Shown: positions 50,159-56,411 of the stretch, in pieces
How positions within the stretch are numbered: the stretch's first letter is position 1
Layout: the number at the start of each line of letters is the position of its first letter
Assembly (NCBI RefSeq): GCF_020873875.1
Contig: NZ_JAHWGU010000023.1
Location: 78,279 to 142,278 of the forward strand
Reading direction: 5' to 3'
DNA from: Actinoplanes sp. DH11
GTDB taxonomy: Bacteria; Actinomycetota; Actinomycetes; Mycobacteriales; Micromonosporaceae
DNA: 64,000 nt
Made by a program: the position numbers and the translations under genes
Notes under the pieces: model-generated
What the model was told of the DNA's origin: nothing
Databases searched by the model: none
Seen by the model: the letters and a program-made list of their open reading frames with translations, nothing else

Positions 50159-50707
50159 ATGCCGGGCAGCGCATTGTCGCCGCGTGCCGATCGCCGTTCC
50201 GCCGGGCCGGGCCGGGGGTCCGGCCGCCGCCCCGCCGAACCGGCGCTGACCGTGACGTTGGCCATTCCGCTCACCGGCGACACCGTCTCGCCGCAGGCGC
50301 ACCGGCTGCTCAGCGCGGTCCGTGAGCTGGTCGAGCTGAGCCGGGGCACGGTGACCGTGGAGGCGGCCGCGCCCGAACCGGCCGAGACACCCGCGGTGGC
50401 GGGGCCCGAGGTGCGGCTGCTCACCGGTTCCCGGCAGGCCCTGCTCGACGGGGTGGCGCTGCCGCTCACCAGGCTCGAGTTCGACCTGTTGCTCTACCTC
50501 GCCGAGCGCCCGCGCCGGGTGTTCTCCCGGGCCCAGCTGCTCGCGGCGGTCTGGGGCTACGAGCGGGCCGGTGAGCGCACGGTGGACGTGCACGTGCGGC
50601 GCCTGCGGCTCAAGCTCGGCGCCGGCATCCCGGCGATCACCACGGTCTACGGGGTGGGCTACCGCCTGGCCGACGACGCCCGCGTGACGATCATGCCGCA
50701 CGACTGA
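50159..50707 (+). CDS. Orphan winged-helix (OmpR/PhoB-type) regulator without receiver
   Basis: A 182-residue protein. The last 100 residues are a PhoB-type DNA-binding domain: LTRLEFDLLLYLAERPRRVF SRAQLLAAVWGYERAGERTV and DVHVRRLRLKLGAGIPAITT VYGVGYRL. The phospho-acceptor receiver domain is missing. In its place is a short segment (about 30-65, LTVTLAIPLTGDTVSPQAHR) that may be a small dimerisation strand-helix unit. Without a kinase gene nearby it is likely controlled by expression level or another partner. The ATG follows GGGGGATGAATAA. Confidence 0.88.
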   Translation: MPGSALSPRADRRSAGPGRGSGRRPAEPALTVTLAIPLTGDTVSPQAHRLLSAVRELVELSRGTVTVEAAAPEPAETPAVAGPEVRLLTGSRQALLDGVALPLTRLEFDLLLYLAERPRRVFSRAQLLAAVWGYERAGERTVDVHVRRLRLKLGAGIPAITTVYGVGYRLADDARVTIMPHD

Positions 50708-50750
50708 CGGAGGCGCACGCCGTTCGCCCATCCCGCCCACCGGCGCCGCC

Positions 50751-50856
50751 GCGCCCTTCACGCGGCCTACCACGCCGTTCACGCGGCCATGCGGCCTACC
50801 ACGCCGTTCACGCGGCCGTGCGGCCTGCCCGCGCCCTTCACGCGGCCTCGTGCGGC
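50751..50856. repeat. 29-bp tandem repeat between regulator and kinase-like gene
   Basis: Two full units ACCACGCCGTTCACGCGGCC (A/G)TGCGGCCT at 50769 and 50798, with partial copies on both sides; the core TTCACGCGGCC occurs four times. No coding frame is convincing. Confidence 0.75.
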
Positions 50857-50900
50857 CGGGCGCCGTGCGCCCGTCCCGCCGCGCGGCGGATCATTGGCGG

Positions 50901-51530
50901 ATGCGTGTCGTCCCCGTCTCTTTCGAAGTGCTTGTGGAGGATCTCGCCGATCGCCTGACAAGTCGGGAATCCGACAGTCGGATCCGGGTGGCCGTGGATG
51001 GCCCGCCGGCGGCCGACCCCGGGCGTCTCGCCGACGCCCTCGTCGGCCCGCTGCGGGTCCGCGGCCGGCCCGCCGTGCGCGTCGACACCGCGGACTTCCT
51101 GCGCCCCGCGTCGCTGCGCCTGGAGTTCGGGCGGACCAATCCGGACTCGTTCTACGCCGGCTGGTTCGACGAGGCCGGGTTGACCAGGGAAGTGCTGGTC
51201 CCGGCCGGTCCGGGCGGATCCGGCCGGGTGGTGACCCGGCTCTGGGACGCCGGCCGTGACCGCGCTGCCCGGGAGCCCTATCAGGAGCTGCCCCCGGGTG
51301 CGATCGTGCTGGTCAGCGGCCCGCTGCTGCTCGGTTCGGGCCTGCCGTTCGACTTCTCCGTCCACCTTGCGGTCTCGCCGGCCGCGTTGCGCCGCCGCAC
51401 CGCGCCCGGCGAGGCGTGGACCTTGCCGGCGTTCGACAGGTACGCCGGCGAGGTCTCCCCGGAGTCCTTCGCCGACGTCGTGGTGCGTCTCGACGACCCG
51501 CGGCGCCCGGCCGTCGTCACCGCGCGGTGA
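50901..51530 (+). CDS. Uridine kinase-like protein with degenerate P-loop
   Basis: A 209-residue protein resembling the actinobacterial uridine kinase-like family: RIRVAVDGPPAADPGRLADA LVGPL at the P-loop position, VRVDTADFLRPASLRLEFGR, PDSFYAGWFDEAGL, and later VLVSGPLLLGSGLPFDFSVH. The Walker A GxxxxGK[ST] is replaced by GPPAADPGR with no lysine. Other family members seem to vary here too, so kinase activity is uncertain and a binding or other transfer role is possible. The ATG at 50901 begins the conserved region. Confidence 0.75.
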   Translation: MRVVPVSFEVLVEDLADRLTSRESDSRIRVAVDGPPAADPGRLADALVGPLRVRGRPAVRVDTADFLRPASLRLEFGRTNPDSFYAGWFDEAGLTREVLVPAGPGGSGRVVTRLWDAGRDRAAREPYQELPPGAIVLVSGPLLLGSGLPFDFSVHLAVSPAALRRRTAPGEAWTLPAFDRYAGEVSPESFADVVVRLDDPRRPAVVTAR

Positions 51531-51728
51531 GTCTCGGCACAAGACCCGCTTGCCGAGTCCGTGGCGGATTCAACCACTGACAGTTATGCTCCGGTTACTT
51601 TTTCGCGGGGGTCCCGTTTGGGATCTTCGGCGGTGGGTATCTGGCGGCTCCAACCGAGCCGTGGACGGGGCGAGGTTGCCCCGGCGGATGCCACACCGGC
51701 TGGGGCTGAGGGAAGGCAGGGGGACTGC

Positions 51729-52151
51729 ATGCTCGTCAACGGAGCGATTGTTGCTGGTAAGGGTGCGGGCACGGTCAAGTCGCGTTCGACCGAAGAGATC
51801 GAGCAGATCCGCGTGATCCTGCGCAGCCGGTTCGACGAACTCAATGCGGAGTACGAAGAAGCCGTCGCGCAGAACCAACGACTGCGTCTGGTCGAGATCG
51901 GCGACGCCGCCGGTGACGACCAGGCGGACAGTGGGTCCAAGACGGCGGAGCGGGACGCGGCGACCTCGCTGATCCGTACCCTGCTGGACCGGCGGACCCA
52001 GGCCGAGCACGCGATGCAGCGGCTCGACGACGGCACGTACGGCAACTGTGAGGGCTGCTCGAACCCGATCCCGGTGGAGCGGCTCGAGGTCTTCCCGTCG
52101 GCGACGTCGTGTGTGAACTGCAAGTCGGTGCGCGAGCGCCGGGCGAGCTGA
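51729..52151 (+). CDS. DksA/TraR-family C4 zinc-finger protein
   Basis: A 140-residue protein. A coiled-coil N-terminal part (TEEIEQIRVILRSRFDELNA EYEEAV... and ERDAATSLIRTLLDRRTQAE) is followed by a C4 finger: CEGCSNPIPVERLEVFPSAT SCVNCK. The DDQADSGSKTAERD segment sits at the coiled-coil tip region. Members bind RNA polymerase through its secondary channel and modulate stress and rRNA promoters. AGGGGGACTGC precedes the ATG. A clear hairpin follows. Confidence 0.9.
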   Translation: MLVNGAIVAGKGAGTVKSRSTEEIEQIRVILRSRFDELNAEYEEAVAQNQRLRLVEIGDAAGDDQADSGSKTAERDAATSLIRTLLDRRTQAEHAMQRLDDGTYGNCEGCSNPIPVERLEVFPSATSCVNCKSVRERRAS

Positions 52152-52160
52152 GATTCGCCT

Positions 52161-52193
52161 CCCGTGGGCCCGTGCGACGCGCGGGCCCACGGG
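52161..52193 (+). terminator. Terminator after the DksA/TraR gene
   Basis: CCCGTGGGCCCG pairs perfectly with CGGGCCCACGGG around a nine-base loop, nine bases after the stop codon. Confidence 0.85.
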
Positions 52194-52206
52194 GTAGGTA
52201 AGTGGC

Positions 52207-53100
52207 ATGGGAGTCATCCGGGTCGGCACCGCCTCGTGGACCGACAAGACCTTGCTGGCGTCGGGGTGGTACCCGCCGGACGCGGACACCGCCGAGGGCC
52301 GGCTCGCGTACTACGCGAAGAACTTCCCGGTGGTCGAGGTGGACTCGACGTACTACGGCCCGCCGAACGAGAACACCACGAGGCTGTGGGCGGACCGGAC
52401 GCCGGACGGCTTCACCTTCAACATCAAGGCGTTCAGTCTGCTGACCGGCCATCCGACGAAGGTGTCGGCGCTCTACAAGGATCTGCGGCCGGACACGGAG
52501 AAGAAGAACGTCTACCCGCACGACCTGCCGCCGCAGGCGTACGAGGAGGTCTGGACCCGGTTCCTGACCGCCCTGGACCCGCTCGCTGCCGCCGGCAAGC
52601 TGGGGGCGCTGCTCTTCCAGTTCCCGCCGTGGTTCGGCATCAAGCGGTCCAACAAGGAGTTCCTGCTCGAGGTGGCGGCCCGTTGCAAGCCGTTGCGGCC
52701 GGTCTTCGAGTTCCGCAACGCGAGCTGGTTCGACGGCGGCAACGCGGCGGAGACGCTGGGTTTCCTGCGCGAGCACCGGCTGGCGTTCGTCAGTGTCGAC
52801 ATGCCGCAGGGCCACCGGTCGTCGGTGCCGCCGGTGCTGGCCGCCACCGCGGATCTGGCCGTGGTGCGATTCCACGGCCACAGCGACAAGTGGACCAGCA
52901 AGGACATTTACGAGAAGTTCGGTTATCGCTATTCCGACGCCGAGCTAGCCGAATGGGCCCCGAAACTGCGCGCGCTGGCCGCTGAGACAGATGTCACTCA
53001 TGTTCTTCTGAACAACTGCTGCGCCGATTACGCGCAGCGCAATGCGACGACTCTCATCAATCTTCTCGGTGACGCTGCCGTACCGCCGGGACCCGGCTGA
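52207..53100 (+). CDS. DUF72 domain protein
   Basis: A 297-residue TIM-barrel-like DUF72 protein: IRVGTASWTDKTLLASGWYP, YYAKNFPVVEVDSTYYGPPN, RTPDGFTFNIKAFSLLTGHP, LGALLFQFPPWFGIKRSN, LRPVFEFRNASWF and VTHVLLNNCCADYAQRNATT. The biochemical function of DUF72 is not known. The start at 52207 is 14 bases after the DksA/TraR terminator. The 3' end overlaps a second DUF72 gene on the other strand by 44 bases. Confidence 0.9.
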   Translation: MGVIRVGTASWTDKTLLASGWYPPDADTAEGRLAYYAKNFPVVEVDSTYYGPPNENTTRLWADRTPDGFTFNIKAFSLLTGHPTKVSALYKDLRPDTEKKNVYPHDLPPQAYEEVWTRFLTALDPLAAAGKLGALLFQFPPWFGIKRSNKEFLLEVAARCKPLRPVFEFRNASWFDGGNAAETLGFLREHRLAFVSVDMPQGHRSSVPPVLAATADLAVVRFHGHSDKWTSKDIYEKFGYRYSDAELAEWAPKLRALAAETDVTHVLLNNCCADYAQRNATTLINLLGDAAVPPGPG

Positions 53101-53845
53101 CCTCCCGGCCGGCGCGGGCGGCCTGCCGGGCGAGCACGCCCGCGTCGACCACCGCGGCGCCACCGGGGTCGTTGTTGAAGAAGACGAAGCCCTCCTGGGG
53201 TACGGGTAACCGCCCGAGCCACGACCGCAACGCCTGCCGCCCGTACCGCGGCCAGGGTTTCGCGCCGCCCTCGTGCAGACGCAGGTAGACCCAGCCGGCC
53301 GTCTGCCACAGCGGCGTGACCGGCCGGCCGCGCCGGTCCGCCCAGCACAGCGCCGCGTCGTGACTGCCGAGCAGGTCCCGGCACTCCCCGGTGAACCAGG
53401 TCGGGTGCCGCGGCTCCACCGCCACCCGGACACCGGGCGGGAACTGCCGCAGCGTCTCGTCCAGCGCGTCCAGGTCGGCCTTGAGGGTGGGCGGGAGTTG
53501 GAGCAGCACCGGTCCGAGCTTGTCGCCGAGCGCCTCCGCCCGGCCGAGGAACCGGGCGACGGGTTCGGCCGGCTCGCGCAGGCGTTTCACGTGGGTGAGG
53601 TACCGGCTCATCTTCACCGCGAACCGGAAGCCGCCCGGGGTGCGGTCCCGCCACTGGGCGAAGGTGTCCCGCTCCGGCAGCCGGTAGAACGCGTTGTTGA
53701 CCTCGACGACGTCGAACCGGGCAGCGTAGTGCTCCAGCCACAGCCGCTGCGGCAGGCCGGCCGGGTAGAGGTGGCCGGTCTCGTCGCCGCCGGCCGCCGG
53801 CCGCCAGTCCCGGTACTGCCAGCCCGAGGTTCCGATCCAGAGCAT
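53057..53845 (-). CDS. Second DUF72 domain protein
   Basis: A 262-residue paralogue of the preceding gene from another subgroup: MLWIGTSGWQYRDWRPAAGG, LEHYAARFDVVEVNNAFYRL, RTPGGFRFAVKMSRYLTHVK, LGPVLLQLPPTLKADLDALD, VRVAVEPRHPTWFTGE and EGFVFFNNDPGGAAVVDA. The two DUF72 genes face each other and share 44 bases at their 3' ends. Function is unknown. Confidence 0.9.
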   Translation of the reverse strand: MLWIGTSGWQYRDWRPAAGGDETGHLYPAGLPQRLWLEHYAARFDVVEVNNAFYRLPERDTFAQWRDRTPGGFRFAVKMSRYLTHVKRLREPAEPVARFLGRAEALGDKLGPVLLQLPPTLKADLDALDETLRQFPPGVRVAVEPRHPTWFTGECRDLLGSHDAALCWADRRGRPVTPLWQTAGWVYLRLHEGGAKPWPRYGRQALRSWLGRLPVPQEGFVFFNNDPGGAAVVDAGVLARQAARAGREVSRVPAVRQRHRED

Positions 53846-53935
53846 GCCGCCCGGATACCCGGCGTCCCGGCCGATTAGACGTGATCATCGCGGGTAAGCG
53901 GTCGACCTGGCATTCGGCGCACAAAGGGGAAACCT

Positions 53936-54193
53936 GTGGCACTCAGCGATCAAGAGATCATCAGCTCCGACCCGGACGGCACGGCGGGCGAGGGCCCGGC
54001 CGACGGTGGCGCGAACCCGGTGGGCCGGGACGGCGGCGCCGACGGTGGCGCGTCGGAGGGCCCGGCGGACGGCGGCGCGAACCCGAACGCCGTCGACGGC
54101 GGTGCCGACGGCGGCGCCTCGGGCGAAGGGCCCGCGGACGGCGGCGCGAACCCCGGCGGCCACGACGGTGGTGCCGACGGCAGCGCCACCTGA
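53936..54193 (+). CDS. Triple-repeat Asp/Asn/Gly-rich peptide (candidate modified-peptide precursor)
   Basis: An 85-residue acidic peptide. An 18-residue head (MALSDQEIISSDPDGTAG) is followed by three near-identical units of 22, 23 and 22 residues (19-40, 41-63, 64-85), each EGPADGGANP, three variable residues, then DGGADG(G/S)A(S/T). It has no Cys, Trp, Phe or Tyr and almost no basic residue. GTG 53936 follows AAAGGGGAAACCT. The stop TGA overlaps the ATG of the JmjC oxygenase (TGATG), so the two are co-translated. A leader plus repeated core next to an oxygenase is the layout of ribosomal peptide natural products; hydroxylation of Asp/Asn in the repeats is inferred. Confidence 0.75.
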   Translation: MALSDQEIISSDPDGTAGEGPADGGANPVGRDGGADGGASEGPADGGANPNAVDGGADGGASGEGPADGGANPGGHDGGADGSAT

Positions 54194-55431
54194 TGACGGC
54201 TCTGTCCCGCGTCGTCGCGCTGGACCCGGCCGCGTTCGCCGGCACCGTCTGGGGCCGCGAACCCCGCCTGACCCGGGCCGCCGATCTCGGCGGCCCGGGT
54301 GGTTTCACCGGGTTGCTCTCCCCGGCCGACATCGACGAGCTGCTCAGCCGGCGAGGGTTGCGGACCCCGTTCCTGCGGGTCGCCGACCAGGGCAAGGTGC
54401 TGCCGGCGAACCGGTTCGCCGGCGGTGGCGGCGCCGGTGCGGAGGTCGCCGACCAGGTCCGCGACGAGGACGTCATGCGCCTCTACGCCGAGGGCGCCAC
54501 CCTGGTCCTGCAGGGCCTGCACCGGCTCTGGCCGCCGCTGATCGGCTTCGCCGGCGAGCTGGGCGCCGAGCTGAACCGCCCGCTGCAGGTGAACGCGTAC
54601 CTCACGCCGCCGGCCAGCCAGGGCTTCAGCACCCACTACGACACCCACGACGTCTTCGTCCTGCAGGTGGACGGCACCAAGCAGTGGTGCGTGCACCCGC
54701 CGGTGCTGCCGGACCCGCTGGAGAAGCAGGCGTGGGGCGGCCGGGCCGACGAGGTCGCCGCCACCGCGCAGGGTGTGCCGGCGCTCGACGTGGTCCTGGA
54801 GCCGGGCGACGCCCTCTACCTGCCGCGCGGCTGGCTGCACTCGGCGCGGGCGCACGGCGAGCGCTCCCTGCACCTGACCATCGGGGTACGGGGACCGACC
54901 CGCCACACCCTCGTCGAGGAACTCCTGACCCTCGCCGCCAACGACCCGCGACTGCGCGCCACCCTGCCGTACGGCCTGGACGTCACCGACCCGGACGCGC
55001 TGGAACCCGAACTGGCCGCCACCGTCGCCGCCCTGCGGGACTGGCTCAGCACCGCCGACCCGGCCGCCGTCGCCGCGCGCCTGCGGGAACGCACCCGGCC
55101 GGACACCCGGCCCGCGCCGATCAGCCCGCTGGCCCAGCTCGACTTCGCGGCGGCGTTGCGCGGCAGCGACCGGATCGTCGCCCGTCCCGGGCTGCGCCGG
55201 TGGTGGACCGCGGACGGTGAGCTGCGGGCCGGTGGCCGCGCGGTGCGGTTCCCCGGCTATTGCGTGCCGGCCGTGCGGCTGGCCCTGGACGGCGAGCCGC
55301 ACACCGTGGATGAACTTCCGCTGAACGATCCCGAGGATCGCCTGGTCCTGGCCCGGCGCCTGCTCACCGAGGCGATCGTCGTGCCGGCCGAGGGAATCGA
55401 CGGCCGATCCGCGGGTATCGACCCGGCATGA
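54193..55431 (+). CDS. JmjC/cupin-type Fe(II)/2-oxoglutarate oxygenase
   Basis: A 412-residue protein of the Cupin_4/ROXA (ribosomal oxygenase) group. The iron triad is visible: H148-x-D150 in STHYDTHDVFVLQVDGTKQW and distal H216 in LYLPRGWLHSARAHGERSLH; the HYDTHDVF motif is characteristic. The N-terminus VVALDPAAFAGTVWGREPRL is also typical, and a helical and winged-helix-like C-terminal half (about 240-412) follows. Relatives hydroxylate Arg or His of ribosomal proteins; here the gene is fused by overlaps to a repeat peptide before it and a small acidic peptide after it, so a peptide substrate is likely. Family is sure, substrate is inference. Confidence 0.9.
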   Translation: MTALSRVVALDPAAFAGTVWGREPRLTRAADLGGPGGFTGLLSPADIDELLSRRGLRTPFLRVADQGKVLPANRFAGGGGAGAEVADQVRDEDVMRLYAEGATLVLQGLHRLWPPLIGFAGELGAELNRPLQVNAYLTPPASQGFSTHYDTHDVFVLQVDGTKQWCVHPPVLPDPLEKQAWGGRADEVAATAQGVPALDVVLEPGDALYLPRGWLHSARAHGERSLHLTIGVRGPTRHTLVEELLTLAANDPRLRATLPYGLDVTDPDALEPELAATVAALRDWLSTADPAAVAARLRERTRPDTRPAPISPLAQLDFAAALRGSDRIVARPGLRRWWTADGELRAGGRAVRFPGYCVPAVRLALDGEPHTVDELPLNDPEDRLVLARRLLTEAIVVPAEGIDGRSAGIDPA

Positions 55432-55628
55432 CTGATCCCAACGACGACCTCAGCAGCATCGCCGACTCCGGACTGCCCGGCGACGAACCGCAGGAGCCCG
55501 CGCACCCGCGGGCGGGTGCCGCCGCCGACCCCGGCGGTGACCTCTCCTTCGACGACCCCGACAACCGGGGCACCGCCACGCCGGAGAGCCAGGCGTCGCA
55601 GGGCGCCCCGCTCGGCCCACCCGACTGA
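55428..55628 (+). CDS. Small acidic peptide, third gene of the JmjC operon
   Basis: A 66-residue Asp/Pro/Gly-rich peptide: MTDPNDDLSSIADSGLPGDE, later GGDLSFDDPDNRG and TPESQASQGAPLGPPD. It has no Cys and no membrane helix. Its ATG overlaps the JmjC stop (ATGA), which supports a real gene. It could be a second substrate, an accessory peptide or unrelated. I do not recognise a family. Confidence 0.6.
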   Translation: MTDPNDDLSSIADSGLPGDEPQEPAHPRAGAAADPGGDLSFDDPDNRGTATPESQASQGAPLGPPD

Positions 55629-55697
55629 AACCCCGCCCCGGCCCGGCCTGCACCGGCTCAGCCCGCCCCGGGCGCGGGCCGGAAAGGCCGGGACGGG

Positions 55698-56411
55698 TCA
55701 GCCTGTTCCGGCGGTCTGAGCGAACTGGACCGCCGTGAACAGCAGGCCCGCCGTGATCAGGCCGGTGGTGAGGACCGTGGCGACGGCCGCCGTGTCCAGG
55801 CCCACCCCGCGCCGGTCGGCCACCAGTTTCGCGGTGACCACGGCGAGGACCGGGCAGGCCAGCAGGACCAGCAGCGCCACCACCGGCGCGGCCTGCTGCC
55901 AGTCACCGCCGGCCGCCTCGCCGGTCTGCCGCAGCAGCACGTTGCCGAGCACCCCGAGCAGGCCGCCGGCGAACCCGAGGATGCCGAACAGGATCTGGGT
56001 GCCGAAGGTCAGCGGGCGCGCCTTCGGCGTGTACTTCACCCGGGTCTCGACCTCGTCCAGATAGTCCTGGGCGTCCCGCTCGGTGCGCTGGCGCGGGATG
56101 CTGGCCGGCGGCAGGGTGCGGCCGAACCGCTCGGCCGCCGGGCCGACCCGGTGCACGAACTCCGACCACAGGCCGGCGGCGCGGGCGTCGACGCTCTCCA
56201 GCGCGCGCTGGGCCCGGCGGACGTCGAGCCGCGCGTCCCGTACCTCCTCCTCGGCGGCCCGGACCGTCTCGTCGGCGGTGGCGGCCCGCTCGGCGTACCA
56301 CCGCGCCGCCTCCACACGCAGGGCGGCGGCGCGCTGGTCAAGGGTGGTCAACCGGCGCAGGACGGTACGGTAGTCGGCCCGCTCGAAGTCGGACGGCTGC
56401 AGCTCGCTCAT
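55698..56411 (-). CDS. Coiled-coil membrane protein of the FtsK module
   Basis: A 237-residue protein. The N-terminal 110 residues are a charged helical coiled coil (TTLDQRAAALRVEAARWYAE, VRAAEEEVRDARLDVRRAQR). Three hydrophobic helices follow (LFGILGFAGGLLGVLGNVLL, VVALLVLLACPVLAVVTAKL and TVLTTGLITAGLLFTAVQFA). Its ATG overlaps the stop of the FtsK-type ATPase (ATGA), so they are co-translated. It may anchor the soluble ATPase to the membrane. No family is recognised. Confidence 0.8.
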   Translation of the reverse strand: MSELQPSDFERADYRTVLRRLTTLDQRAAALRVEAARWYAERAATADETVRAAEEEVRDARLDVRRAQRALESVDARAAGLWSEFVHRVGPAAERFGRTLPPASIPRQRTERDAQDYLDEVETRVKYTPKARPLTFGTQILFGILGFAGGLLGVLGNVLLRQTGEAAGGDWQQAAPVVALLVLLACPVLAVVTAKLVADRRGVGLDTAAVATVLTTGLITAGLLFTAVQFAQTAGTG

